Shown: positions 11,090-23,039 of the stretch, in pieces
Layout: each line of letters starts with the position of its first letter
How positions within the stretch are numbered: position 1 is the first letter of the stretch
Assembly: GCA_963691705.1 (NCBI GenBank)
Contig: OY829540.1
Location: 48,024,158 to 48,088,157 of the forward strand
Direction of reading: 5' to 3'
DNA from: Viola odorata
Lineage: Eukaryota > Streptophyta > Magnoliopsida > Malpighiales > Violaceae
DNA: 64,000 nucleotides
The notes under the pieces: generated by a model
Told to the model about the DNA's origin: nothing
The model's input: only the letters and a program-made list of their open reading frames with translations
Databases searched by the model: none
Position numbers and translations under genes: made by a program

Positions 11090-11629
11090 ACTTCTTGCAA
11101 TGTTTCATTCTTTCCGTCTGCCATTTCATTATTTTGCTTCTCAAGTGGAATGAAATTTGTCTCGAGCTGTTTTCTTTCAACTCTTCTTCCGCTATTGTCA
11201 ATGTGGAAAGCAGTGGACCGTCTATGGAGAATCATGTAGTTCTTTGTCGTCTTAATTTTATTCGAACTGATTCCTTACTGTCAGCTGAATGAATTCAACT
11301 AGAACGAGAGTAGGTGACGTTTATAGCGCATTAATCTTTCAGAAGCTGTGCTTTTGTTGTAATAACTTTTTCTTAATCTTTTCAGTACGTTGAAGTTGAA
11401 CATGGAAATACTATTGCATGACAAATGGAAGCCTGTTGATATTTTTGCATTACAGGAACTGGTGGAATCTTTTGAAGAAAAAACAAAACACACCATACAA
11501 GTATAAATAAGGTGGTCCTAAAATCATAGAGGTGTAAATGTATGACTGACAGCTGAAATTTACACAGCAAACTTGTTTCTCACGAGCTTAATTTTTTTTA
11601 GGGTAAAGTGTAAATTAAAAAAAAAAATA
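11090..11629 (+). other. XCT 3' untranslated region and spacer
   Basis: After the TAA at 11087-11089 there is about 200-400 bp of T-rich sequence without a clear reading frame, which should contain the XCT 3' end. The exact polyadenylation site is not obvious. Confidence 0.45.
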
Positions 11630-11874
11630 CTCCCAAAATAATTTAGGATAGTAAAAATCAATTTCATATTATTTCACTATCATTTTTTATTTTATTTTAT
11701 TTCATATTATTTCATTTTTACTTCTAATTTCTACTCAAATTAAAACACCATCATCAAATTGAGTTGATGCATAAAAAAAATTTGTCTTTTGTACAAAATA
11801 TAGGCTTCAAAAAAGATAAAATAACAAGTATTATGAACCGTAAGAAAACGTCGTTTATTTTGCACCGGAGGGAG
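11630..11874. mobile_element. Stowaway-type MITE, copy 1
   Basis: The right end reads TTTATTTTGCACCGGAGGGAG followed by TA. The left end is CTCCC preceded by TA, but it lacks about 10 bp of the expected terminal sequence. The interior matches the better copy at 54367-54625 closely (shared phrases 'attaaaacaccatcatcaaattg' and 'gttgatgcataaaaaaa'). TA target duplications and CTCCCTCCG ends place it in the Tc1/mariner-Stowaway group. Confidence 0.85.
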
Positions 11875-11885
11875 TATAATTTACG

Positions 11886-12280
11886 AAATGTTTCACTTTA
11901 CTCCTTTAGTATAAAAAAATTGTATAATAAACCATATAATTACTTGAAAATAGCAACTTTAATATTTTTAATAGTTAATTTTTTTAAAGAAATGCAGATT
12001 TAAGGAAAAATGTAAAAAATGTGAAAATTCACTTAACTGGAAAATAAATAAATAAATAATTGAGAAATATTAAAAACAGTAAATAAAATTTAAACTAATT
12101 ACTTTTATTTTCTTAGGTTCTCAATATTTGTTACATTTGTTTTCCAAATTTCATAATTTTTTACTATTTTTACTATTTTATTTAATTTTTTAACTATTAT
12201 AAATATTAAAATTACTTTTTGAAAGCTATAGTGTATTATATATTGCACATTGTTAACCTCTTAGGATTAAAGTGAAATAT
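11886..12280. repeat. AT-rich foldback element
   Basis: Arms of about 90 bp (11886-11980 and 12192-12280) are imperfect inverted copies. The left begins 'aaatgtttcactttactcct' and the complement of the right begins 'aaatatttcactttaatcct'; both run on to 'taatattt(t/a)taatagtt'. No target duplication was identified. Confidence 0.55.
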
Positions 12281-12394
12281 TTTGTTCTATAGTTTCCCTA
12301 TTTTAGATATTGCTATTTTAACAATTTATTTATTTTATTTATTTATTTCAAAAGATCTGAAACTAAACTCCATGAGAAAGGACGGCACCGTTTC

Positions 12395-12402
12395 GACGTC
12401 AC
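12395..12402. promoter_or_regulatory. ACGT-core site upstream of TRAP-alpha
   Basis: GACGTCAC lies about 215 bp before the TRAP-alpha start codon. TGACGT-type ACGT cores are bound by plant bZIP factors, including those of the ER stress response, and TRAP-alpha is an ER translocon gene. The site is seen; its use is inference. Confidence 0.3.
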
Positions 12403-12617
12403 GGTTTCAACTGACTAGCCTGGCTCCTTTTCCAAGCACAAAATGACGAAATAAATACTGTTTTTTCATTTTAATTTTAATTTTTAATTTTTTATCATCT
12501 AATAAATCTTTGACCCACATTGTATAGTTTTCGTGGTAGCTTCTAATTTCAATCACCTGCAATAACAAAACAGACCATACACACCATAACCTTCTGCGGC
12601 CACCACACGCGGCGACG

Positions 12618-15297
12618 ATGATGAATCTTAGAGTTTTGTTCCTCGCTCTCCTCCTCCTTGCCTCTCCTCTCCTCCAAGGTTTCCATCTTCTCATTTCTAG
12701 ATCTAGATCCGTTACTTTCGGCCTGTCATTTCTTACTATCTTTCGTATGATCATGCACTGCTTATAATGAGTCTATGTATGCATTGCGATCGGGTTGATC
12801 CGTTGACTTGAAACTCTGATTCGGCTGGTTTTGTATTCTTCAAGTGTTGTTGCTTTGAATTTGGAGTGTGCGTTGTCGTTTTAGCTTTGAATAGTGGTTT
12901 CCTGGGTTAGCTTGTTATTGTTGCTTTAATTGCTTTTGAGCCGTAGCTTAGACTTGTTTTCTACGTGCCGATCGAAGTAGGTTGAATTGTGATGTGTTTC
13001 ATTTTGGAAGTTAATACCTGATTGAGTTGCTTTCTTTTTTTAGATTTAGTTGTTTGTTTGCTGCTTCATTTTTCCCATGAGTTTTGTGCCCGTTATGAAC
13101 TTAATTATCAGAGTGAACTTTTTTTTCAATAGTGGCTAGGTGTCAATCTGAAGAAGTAGTGGCTGAGAGTGAAGAAGCTGCTGACCTTGGGATTGTTGGT
13201 GATGAATATTCCCAGGACATTGGTGATGGCAATTTCAGTCCAGCTCAAGGAGTTGAAACAGTGTGTGTATTCCCCAAAAATGGCGCACGACGTGAGAACC
13301 TACTCTATAAGCACTTTGAGATATCATGTTGATGTTTTCTAAATAGTGTTCCTGAGAGATGGATGTTCACATCATTGCTTAATCTGTTATCTTGTTCTGG
13401 GCAGTGCTTACAGCTGGGGAAGAGGCTGAATTACTTGTTGGAATGAAAAATGATGGTAATTCTATCTGTTTTTTACTTATCTGCAATGGAAGAGTAACAC
13501 TGTTTGAGTCCTTGGGTTTATTTGTTCTTCTGGACACTATTTGTTCTCTTTCCATTCCCTCTGGTTTAATAGAAAATGTGTTCTGTTTTCTTTTCTTCTT
13601 GTGTCACTTTGTGCATATTAAGTTGAATCTTGCATAGGTTTAGCTTAATTTGTTCTGTGGGTGAAAATGCAGGGGAGTCAAGCATCAATGTTATCGCTAT
13701 TAAGGCCAGTGTTCATCTTACTTTTGATCATCGACTCTTGGTCCAGAATCTCACCACAGTGGTAAGTTTGAAGTGCATGTTCTTGCAGCCCCTCTTGCAA
13801 TATGAATACATGATAATCTCCACACTAGTTGCTGTACCTGCATTGAAGTTAAACTGGAGCACAATGAGGAGCTCAGTTGCTTATGTTCAGAACCTTTTTT
13901 TAGGCTTTTAGGGGTTTATCTGCCAAAAATATAAAGTTCATACGATTTCAGAATATGAAGTCCCATGGCCAATAAGTGTCTGGAATATAAAATATTTTTA
14001 AGATGTCGAAACATTTTTTAACAGAAGTGGATGGCTGATACAATAGTGAAAGGCCAGTATGGATCTGCCATCAGTTTGCAGTCAAACTTCTTTGGTGATC
14101 AAGTTGTGTGCTATAGTACCAGCTAAATGGTGACCCAGTTGGGTACTATTTATTCTGGTTGAATCAACCAGTCAGTCTGGTTTTGAAATTCATTGTTTTC
14201 TGCTTCACATCTTTTAATTCTTTGAAGGACTATTTATAAAAGCTATTAATATATTGGTTGTGTGTTTTACTCGCAGACTTTCAACAATGCTACTGTTCCA
14301 GCCTCAGCTCAGGCCACTTTTCCTTACATATTTGCTGTCAGCAAGTACATGCAGGTGCATTAGCTACTTCGAGACCTCCTTATGCATCCAACTTCCAACT
14401 TCGCAAATGATTACTTGTGGTTTTACCTACAAATGTAGTGATCTCACATCTTTGGAAAGATGGAATGTGACCTCCTTTGCTTAATTCTTTTTGTGCAGCC
14501 TGGGACCTTTGATCTTGTGGGAACCATTATATATGAAATAGGTCAACATCCGTACCAGAGCACATTTTACAATTCTACCATTGAAGTTGCTGAGGCCGGT
14601 GGATTCCTTAGCATTGAGTCTGTATTCCTTGTTACTCTAGGAATTGGTCTTCTTTTCCTCCTTGGCTTATGGATTCATGGTCAAATTCAGAACCTTTCTA
14701 AGGTACTGACTTGTCTTGCTACTATGTTTTGATTTTCATTACTGGGTTGTCTTAGTCTGTTGAGTTGACTACTAATCTAAACCTGCATGTAGCTTGGGTG
14801 CCAAAGTGTTTCTAATAATATGGGCATCGACACACATTAACAATTTTAAGCTAGTATTGCATCCGCACTTGTGATGGACATTAATCGTAAGTGAAATGAT
14901 GTTTGACCTACGGCATTTGTTTTCTCCTAATTCATCTAACTTGCTATATTTGTTTGATCAGAAATCAAAGAGGGCCTCGAAGGTTGAAGTTGGAACTGGG
15001 ACAAGAGATGCCTCTATGGATGAATGGCTTCAGGTGTGTGGGCTTATGTTTAACTCAAATGCAAAAAAAATCCTTCACTCATTGTCAATCGCATTTCTAC
15101 TTCTGCACTCCCTTTTTGTATGGATGAATGCATCTTGTCTAGATTTTTGTTGATGGATGCTTTGCTCAAGTGTTTTTGTGAAACCATGTTATCCTGTAAA
15201 AGTGCCACTTACAGAATCTACTTTTTTCTTATTATTATTATTTCAGGGAACTGCATACACTCAGGGATCTCTTTCTTCCAAATCAAAGAAGAAGTAG
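12618..15297 (+). CDS. Translocon-associated protein subunit alpha (TRAP-alpha / SSR1)
   Basis: The spliced product is 254 residues, close to the plant family length. Exons: 12618-12678, 13133-13291, 13405-13455, 13673-13761, 14277-14354, 14499-14702, 14962-15033, 15247-15297; all phases agree. Two in-frame ATGs are adjacent (12618 and 12621), and either may be used. The protein has a signal peptide (about 1-24), an acidic lumenal stretch, and the TRAP domain (VCVFPKNGA, LLVGMKNDG, FDHRLLVQNL). Three N-glycosylation sequons fall at about N116 (NLT), N124 (NAT) and N171 (NST). There is one membrane span (about 188-205, VFLVTLGIGLLFLLGLWI) and a basic cytosolic tail ending SSKSKKK. TRAP-alpha sits beside the Sec61 channel in the ER membrane and assists translocation of some secretory proteins. 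The neighbour XCT lies 1.5 kb upstream on the same strand. Confidence 0.96.
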
Positions 15298-16200
15298 AGA
15301 GATGGGTTCGTACCCCATTCAGCTGCACAAGGCACTGTAGTAAAGCACAGACTATGGTAACTCACGCTAGGCATTTGGACATCCCAGGAGAACTCGTAGT
15401 TGGACCAGTTGAGATTTTGTCCAGTAAAAAGTTTGCCTTACTGTTGTAGCATGTGATAGAAATTATATTTCTTTTTACCTTGAGAATTTTGAAAGTTGAG
15501 TTGAAGCCCCCCTTTGAAGAAAACTAACTTTGAGTTGAGGTAGGAATGACAATTTTCTTGAACCTAGAGAATTTTCATGTCACATGCTCATTTCTGTTCG
15601 TGTTTATATTTTACCTTTTGGCTTGGCAATTTCCTAGGAGATAATGGTGTTTACGCTCCTTCCTAGTTTTACTAGGATTCAACCCATGACCCATGACCTA
15701 TTTCACGATGGCCATTACTGATACTGTGAAACTCTCCACCTTTTCATGTGCAGTTGACCAGCTTGTCATTGTATGAGTGAGTTCCTTCTATTATTACACA
15801 GGTGATCGAGCATTTAGTTTTCCTAAGGTAGATTGGAGTGTTATCGTAACAGCTTTTTGCTTCATGCTCACTTCTAATCGTATGAATGCGTTTGCTCAAG
15901 CATATCCATGGTAGTCTGTGTATGAACTAGAGGAAACCTCGTTCTCATAACGAATTGAAATTGTGATGAAGCAATGACGGGTTAGTCTTAAGGTTAGGTT
16001 GCCCTCGATGAAAATCAGTTGTCATCCTGCTAAGTTGAGGGTGGAGCCTCATAGTTGAGCATTAAGAGAATAGAGGCAATGAGATAAGTAGACAACACGG
16101 CGCGGGTATGGTTGGCTAGTATTAGCGAAATATCGAGCCTTGATTTATCAGCTAGAAGACTCGAAAAATGAGATTTGGCTCTTTTAATTTTTCCTATAAT
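15298..16200 (+). other. TRAP-alpha 3' region and spacer
   Basis: After the TAG the sequence is T-rich and without coding signal; the TRAP-alpha 3' untranslated region probably occupies the first few hundred bases. Nothing else is recognised up to the foldback repeat. Confidence 0.45.
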
Positions 16201-16370
16201 ATGACTAATCATGTTAGAAAAATCAGAACCATAATTAAAAATTCAAGTAATTAATGAGTTGACTACTTGTTGAATTTTATGTACGGATCAACTCATTAAT
16301 GATTTGAATTTTTAATCTCATCCGTCCAATTTTATTGAATAGTTCGGATTCCTCTAACATAACTGATCAT
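16201..16370. repeat. Small foldback element
   Basis: Two arms (16201-16264 and 16276-16370) are imperfect inverted copies. The left has 'atgactaatcatgttagaa' and 'aattcaagtaattaatgagt'; the right ends with their complements (actcattaatgatttgaatt, ctaacataactgatcat). The loop is only about 11 bp. It would form a long hairpin if transcribed. Confidence 0.7.
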
Positions 16371-16450
16371 GTTCCAGGAAAAATTAGAAGAGTCGGATCC
16401 TGAAAAATTGGTGGCTAGTTATGTAGACGCGCACCTAATTGATGATGTAT

Positions 16451-17334
16451 TGGGGGTGTACACGGGCCGGTTCGGTATGATTCTTAGGCTAGAACCGAAC
16501 CGAATCGGAAATTACCGGTTCTTGTCTAGGATAGAACCGGACTGGACATTTCCGGTCCGGTCAAGGTCGCTTCCAATTTTTCCAGGTCGGTTCGGGTTCT
16601 GACTCGGAATTTTTTTATTTATTTTTATTTATTTATAATAATTAATATCATATCATTTTTTTATAGAATATTACCAGAGTAAAACTTAAAGCAAAAATAA
16701 AATTCTGTACCAAGAATTAAAACTGCTTTTAATTACTAATAAACATATATCCACCATATACCTTAGTAATTATATATTAAAGTAATGATTAATGATAATA
16801 TTACTAATATGTGCCATATTATTAATAATTAATGATCTTACTTTATACATATTAACTATATAAATGGCTATTACAATTTACATTAATATATTACTAGTAT
16901 GTACCATATTAACTATATAAATGCCTATTAAAATTTTATTTCTTAGTTCTTATTACGGAGAAAATGTTTTCCCTTCATAATAATTCTCATATAACTTCCT
17001 TAATAAAATTTTGTATTTAAAATAACAAATAAAAGGAAAAAATGAGGAATTTTAATTAAGTTTAGAAGGAAAAAAGAAAGGAGTTAAGTTTAGAAAGAAA
17101 AAAGAAAGAGGGAGCCAAAAGGATTTGAACCTCTTTCTTTTAAAATGATAGATGAGGAGTTAACCATTAAACCAAATGGAAATTTTGATATCATTGTGCA
17201 TATATATATTTCTGATTCTTTCGATTCTCTAGATCGGTTCCCAAGTATTGGAGGTTGGAGAATCGGACCGAACTAGATTAAACCCGATGATTCCGGTTTG
17301 ATTTCCAGATCGGCTCGATTCTTGTACACCCTAA
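16451..17334. mobile_element. Non-autonomous hAT element
   Basis: Ends are TGGGGGTGTAC and the complement of TTAGGGTGTAC, flanked by the exact 8-bp duplication TGATGTAT (16443-16450 and 17335-17342). Subterminal regions are packed with short CGGTTC/GAACCG motifs in both orientations, as in hAT elements where the transposase binds. The interior is AT-rich and has no transposase. Confidence 0.88.
17121..17174 (-). other. tRNA-like segment with A- and B-box motifs
   Basis: Read on the minus strand, TGGTTTAATGG (complement of 17164-17174) fits the pol III A box. GGTTCAAATCC (complement of 17121-17131) fits the B box, and the surrounding TGGCTCC resembles an acceptor 3' strand. The 5' acceptor half does not pair and the anticodon arm is poor, so this is not a functional tRNA gene. 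It could be a SINE fragment or a tRNA pseudogene carried in the hAT element. Confidence 0.35.
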
Positions 17335-17342
17335 TGATGTAT

Positions 17343-19700
17343 GGACAATCTTGGTGTAAACCGCCAATTTATGTAGCCGGTACCAAATTAGTTTGAGATC
17401 CAAGACCCACTTAAGCTTGTCCTTGTGTAGTTGTGTTTGCATTATAATTATTTGGTAGGCTATTAAAGGAGAGAATTGACATGAGCGAGATGCTACTAAT
17501 AGTGAGTCGGTTTACCTAATTACAACGCAATTTTTCCTTCTCATTTATAGCTTTTGATAGAAGATGATTGGATGAAGGTTGACGGTAGTGTAGTAGAGAG
17601 GACCAGATTGTATATTTTTTCACAAATTTGTCAATACCTTACCATCAAGTCATCAACCTAATGAAATGCCTCCATCTAAGGGAAGGGAGATAAGTGTCGA
17701 CACCTCCCAATAAATTAAACATTAAAAATTCATTTTTTTTTCTTCATTATTCTCGCTAATTCATACTTTTGTCTTTAGATTAGATTTGATTTCTTATTCC
17801 AATTATGGCAAGCTAGTTTTGTGATTTCCTTTATGTGACAGCTGTTGCTTTCTTCTTGGTTGCTAATCTATCTATCAACTTTATTTTTTTTCTCTCATTT
17901 GATTTGCCTATCACATTTTTTTTAAAGAATAATTAGCCTATCACAAATAAATATTAGTGTAGGATTGGCACGACCATGGTATTAAATATGGGACTTTACG
18001 TCTTTCCTAATATATATAGGTCGCAATGGCGGTTATGCAACATAATTATACCTATACAAAAAAATTCATGTATGGACATAACTTTTCGATTTTAATATTT
18101 TCGGGTATCTTCTCTATCCTTTCGACGTAAAGTTATTTATTTATTTATTTATTTAAATAAGAGGGATGCATCTCTCGCTAATTTTATTTGTTTAAAGTAG
18201 CTCAACCTTTATTCCTCCAACACATTCATAGGAAAGTTGTATAATTAATTGGCATTTAAGTTTAAGTATTATTATGCATGTCATAATATTTATTTATACA
18301 TAGTATTAGAATATTTGTTTATTTTAAAAAAGGTTAAAACAATGCAAATTAGAGTAAAATTTTATAAATTTATAAGTGATGATAGCGACTCTTACATTAT
18401 ACCGTTATATATCGTTATACCGCGACCGTTACCAACTTTTGTTATGTTGCTCGTTACCGTTATTTAACACTACAGGCATGATTGTGCGTCCCTCCTCTCT
18501 TTTCGCTTGGAAAATGGCAAGTGAAAACTAAGAGTAAAATAGGTTAATGGCATGTGGATAAAAAATCAAAATGTTTATTATTATTATTATTATTATCAGA
18601 ATTCAGTTTCTTACTAATTAGTTACAACCACAAATTCTGATTCATACAGGTGGATTAAAAATCAAATTGTTATTAAGCTAGTGAATGATGGTTAATTACT
18701 TCCTTTTTGTTCCAAAGCAAAGGGATGAGAAGAGCTAGCTGCAAATCCAGAAGTCCAAAATCAAACAAGGTAGAAAGAACTCTGAATCCTAGTAGAATAT
18801 GTAAAACAGCCATAAATTCCTTTCATTGGAGTTAATTTGATAAGAAGTATATACTATATTATATATAGCAGCCTATTAAATTGCCTCTTACCTCTTTTGT
18901 TTTCTAACTCTGGTAAAATTCAGAAAAGGACCCTACAATCATTTCAAAGAAGAAGATCAGAAGAGATGGTTAATACAGTTAATAATGTGGGGACAGCAAC
19001 TTTACTTGATGATTACATCATATGGAGGAAGCAAAAGAAAGGAAAATAAATATTTTCCTCAATTGAAAATCTTTATCCATAGTGCAGTTGATTCACATGA
19101 CACCTAAAAAAAAATCATATACCTCTAATACTTTTATAAGATTATTCTTATATGACAATTGTCAGCCTCTATCAAGAAATAATTCTATCAGTATAGTTTA
19201 CATTACTTCTTCAGCTGGAACCCGAGACATGAGGTATTATTGGTTTTACTATTCCTCCATATGTATTTCTATCGGCTGGTACCACCTGGAGCAGATTTAA
19301 TCAACCAAAAGAAACAACTTTAGCATAGCTTAATTGATCATATTTTCCTGGCCAAAAACCAATGCATGTGTGTGCATTGTTGTGGAATTAAAGTCACCAT
19401 AACTGTATTGTTAAAAAGCAGATGATTGTATTTATGAGAGGTGGTTAAGTAGGTTTTAAACAGACCGCAAAAGAGAGGCACAGCTGAACAATTTAGCTGT
19501 AATGTGTACCGTTGAGAGCTCATTCAATGAAAAACTAATAAAAGAAAATAAATATTAAAGCTGGTTTTTGTGTTAATTATATGCATGTTACCATCTCTTT
19601 CAAACCAGAAAAAAATAATGTCATCCCACCTCCTGTAGGGGTCCCTAAACTCACGTGAGACCCTTAAGTTTAGTGTCGGTGTGACCCTTTTGCAAAATCT
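17343..19700. other. Intergenic, no gene seen
   Basis: AT-rich spacer with simple repeats: ATTT units near 18135-18155 and TTA units near 18578-18597. Several short open frames have no recognisable content. The last part should hold the PRP promoter. Confidence 0.45.
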
Positions 19701-19717
19701 TGTTGCCCTTAACACCA

Positions 19718-19726
19718 TTATATAAT
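19718..19726 (+). promoter_or_regulatory. TATA box of the proline-rich protein gene
   Basis: TTATATAAT lies about 100 bp before the start codon, followed by a CAT/TCA-repeat leader (19751-19772). Spacing and sequence are those of a strong plant TATA promoter. Confidence 0.6.
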
Positions 19727-19825
19727 CCACCTCCATCCTCATCCCTTCCCTCATCATCATCACCATCATCATTTAGAAGCTTTCAAGCTTCTTCCAAGAA
19801 GTGGTTTTCTTGATTTCCTTATCCA

Positions 19826-21328
19826 ATGGGGATTCTCCCCTTTTCTCGAGGAGCAGTTCTCTGCTTCTACTTATCCTTGTTGTTTGCTGCAACTTTCTGT
19901 CATGGCAGTGACAAGACAGAAGTTGAGGTAGTTGGTGCAGGGGAATGTGCAGACTGTGATCAAAGCAACATTAAGACCAGCCAGGCTTTTTCAGGTAGAT
20001 GTCCCTAATTTAAACCTCCTCCAATCACTCACCACTCGACCAACTCAATGACTTATAAGTTGTACCATATATATGTGTGTACACGCGCTGAAGCATGACT
20101 TCACATGTTAGTATTGTTTGTCTTACATTTTTTCGATCTTTGGGAGCATCTTCTCTACTACCCTGCTAGTGGGAGACTAATCGTGTGTAACCATATTTTG
20201 CATTATTATGCAGGACTTCGTGTGACAATTGACTGCAAGCTAGAAAATGGAGAATTCAAAAGAAGAGGCGAAAGTGAGCTTGATAAAGATGGAAACTTCA
20301 AAGTGGCTCTTCCCAATGACATAGCAAAAGAAGATGGGAAACTCAAAGAAGAATGCTATGCACAACTTCATAGCGCATCAGCAGCACCTTGCCCTGCCCA
20401 TAATGGCCTAGAATCCTCAAAAATCATCTTCAAATCAAAAACCAATGAGAAACACACTTTTGGGTTATCAGGAAAACTCAAATTCTCTCCTGTGACTTGC
20501 ACCTCAGCATTCTTATGGCCTCATTTCAAATACCCACCTTCCAAATTCCCTCCATTGCCTAAATGGAACCATCATCCTTATCTTTTCCCTCCCAAGGTAT
20601 ACCCTACCTTCCCTCCTAAGGTATACCCTACCTTCCCTCCCTTGCCTCCTAAGGTATACCCTCCTAAGGTATACCCTACATTCCCTCCTTTGCCTCCAAA
20701 GGTATACCCTACCTTCCCTCCCTTGCCTCCTAAGGTATACCCTACATTCCCTCCTTTGCCTCCAAAGGTATACCATACATACCCTCCATTGCCTCCTAAA
20801 GTATTCCCTCCAATCTACAAGAAACCACTCCCTCCAGTTCCAATTTATAAGAAACCACCATGCCCTCCAATCTACAAGCCTAAACCACTTCCTCCTCCAG
20901 TTCCAATCTACAAACCTAAACCCCTTCCTCCTCCGGTTCCGATCTACAAGCCTAAACCACTTCCTCCTCCAGTTCCAATCTACAAACCTAAACCCCTTCC
21001 TCCTCCAGTTCCAATCTACAAGCCTAAGCCTACACCTAAGCCCCTTCCTCCTCCAGTTCCAATCTACAAGCCTAAGCCTACACCTAAGCCCCTTCCTCCT
21101 CCGGTTCCAATCTACAAGCCTGAGCCTAAACCTAAACCTCTTCCTCCCCCAGTTCCAATCTACAAGCCAAAACCAGAACCACCAGTGTATGTAAAACCAC
21201 TCCCTCCTCCATTTGTCAAGAAACCATGCCCACCTCTCCCCACCATTCCTCTCCCTCCAAAATACTTCCACCACCCCAAGTTTGGGAAATATTGGCCTCC
21301 TCTGCCACCTTTCTCCCCTATTCATTAG
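19826..21328 (+). CDS. Proline-rich cell-wall protein with Ole e 1 domain (PRP4/PRP2 type)
   Basis: Two exons (19826-19994 and 20214-21328) with a phase-1 intron encode 427 residues. A signal peptide (about 1-27) is followed by a Pollen Ole e 1 domain (about 35-155). This carries GLRVTIDCKLENG and LKEECYAQLHSASAAPCPAHNGLESSKI, typical of this family. From about residue 160 to the end the protein is proline-rich. First come PPKVYPTFPPLP-type repeats, then about eight PPPVPIYKPKPLP-type repeats, then a conserved end with HHPKFGKYWPPLPP. Such proteins are secreted and become insoluble in the cell wall through Tyr/Lys-rich repeats. The end and the Ole e 1 part match my memory of Arabidopsis PRP4/PRP2, whereas the middle repeats are lineage-specific. 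The long open frame on the complementary strand is a shadow of the repeats. Confidence 0.95.
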
Positions 21329-21978
21329 GAAATTACAACTCAGTTTATTTCAGATGCAATTAAGCACATATAGGACTATGAATATTGTTGTGATGTGATT
21401 TTTATTTATTAATTTCACATATTTATGAGCAAATCAATTAGTTTGATGAGTTGTGCTCTAGAAATAAGTCCTGCAAGAGAAGGAAAACAGAGGAGAGGGT
21501 TTATCAGGGTGGGAATTGTGAATTGTGTGTTGGTTGGTTGATTATATTTTTATTTTTTTACATTTTAATTTGTAGTTTTGTAATCTTTGAATTTCCCTTT
21601 TTATTTCAATAATAATAATAATGCTTTCAATTCTGTCAAGTGGCAATTCAATTTTGACATAAATTTAGGTAATTTAAGATAGTTATTGTGGTCCTATACT
21701 TCTCATGTTATTTGTTATGGATATATATGGCCATTTTCTTGAGAGGGTTCATCACTGTCAACATGTCAATTGTGATGTACTACTTGTTGATTATCCAGCG
21801 TCGGCCCCTGCATCTGCATGCATCCATATACAATTTACTAGAGAAGTACTTCATCTCTTGTGTTGTTTGAATGTCTTTTTCAACCTTCCATCTCTTCTTC
21901 TCCTCCAACTTACCCACCTCACTTATGGCTTGGAGGACTCATAACTTCCAAACGTGAGGTATGCGTAATTTGCTCATT

Positions 21979-22030
<52 letters not shown>

Positions 22031-22724
22031 GAGTGAAGCTCACGGGAGGGCTAAATTGATAAAAAGAAAATTAGAAGGAAAATATAAATGATTAATAAAA
22101 AAAGTAAAACCTTAAGGACTATTTTGAAAGAATTGAATTTTTTTGATTCTCGAGGATTAATGAAAAAGAATAAAACGTTTGAGATCATTACAGGAGAATT
22201 GAAAATATGATTGATATATATGTAAAAGGAATTGAAGTTTAATGACTACTATGGGAGAATTCATATTTTGAAGAGAACCATAAAGAATTAATGGAAAAAA
22301 AAACTTTAAAGACTATAACTGAAGAACTTAAAACTTTGGGAGAGCTATGCCCCCGCTGGTCCCCATTACCTTTGTCACTATATATACGCTAACTCGAGCT
22401 CAGGACTTCAAAAAAATGAGACGAACATATTAGGGTTAGAAAATATCTTAAAATATTATGAGCTGGAATCACTCTTTTTTTCTTCTAAAAAACAAGACAA
22501 AAAAAAGGAAAAGGAAAAAATAACACTTCTAATCTAATACATCCACTTTTTAAAACCCATGACAAGAAATGCTTTCACGGAATTGAAAAGGCAAAGAAAT
22601 CAATCCATTCCTTTGTACGAAAAATGACAAAATTAACTCTACCACGAATCAGAATAAATCATTATATTTATAGTTGAGCTAAATAAATTATTAAATTTAT
22701 TCACTTACTCAACGTTAACTACTA
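21329..22724. other. PRP 3' region and spacer
   Basis: The first 300 bp are likely the PRP 3' untranslated region (TTTTTATTTCAATAATAATAA near 21600). A long TA microsatellite lies at 21981-22023. The following A-rich sequence ends with 'gggagagctatgcccccgctgg', a phrase often seen in plant retrotransposon debris; no element could be bounded. Confidence 0.45.
21981..22023. repeat. TA dinucleotide microsatellite
   Basis: About 21 consecutive TA units, ending in a short CA run. Confidence 0.95.
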
Positions 22725-23039
22725 CTCCCTCCGTCAAAAAATACTTGACGCGGCCCCACAAATAACTCGTTTTAAGGCTAGACTGACTCATCACCGTTGA
22801 GCCCAACTTTATGTCTTTTTTGTCCATGGGCCCGTGCAGCTCCAACGGAAACATTTCTTTTGGCCCAATTTCGAATCCTTATTTCAGATTCTCCTTCACT
22901 CTCCTCTCCTCTCTTTCTTCGCCATTTCTGAGCCCATATAAGAGGCGAGATGAAGTTGAGCAGCTCCATCAAATTCTCTTCTTTCTTTTGTTTCAATTCA
23001 ACCCGAGCCCAAGCTTTTTCCCCCAAAATTTGGGCAAAA

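Noticed and set aside
17110..17180. Functional tRNA gene on the minus strand
   Set aside because: The acceptor stem does not pair and the anticodon arm is irregular; only the internal promoter motifs look tRNA-like.
20513..21325. 270-codon open frame on the minus strand inside the proline-rich gene
   Set aside because: Its Trp/Arg-rich repeats mirror the Pro/Lys/Tyr codons of the real gene; the + strand has signal peptide, Ole e 1 domain and intron.
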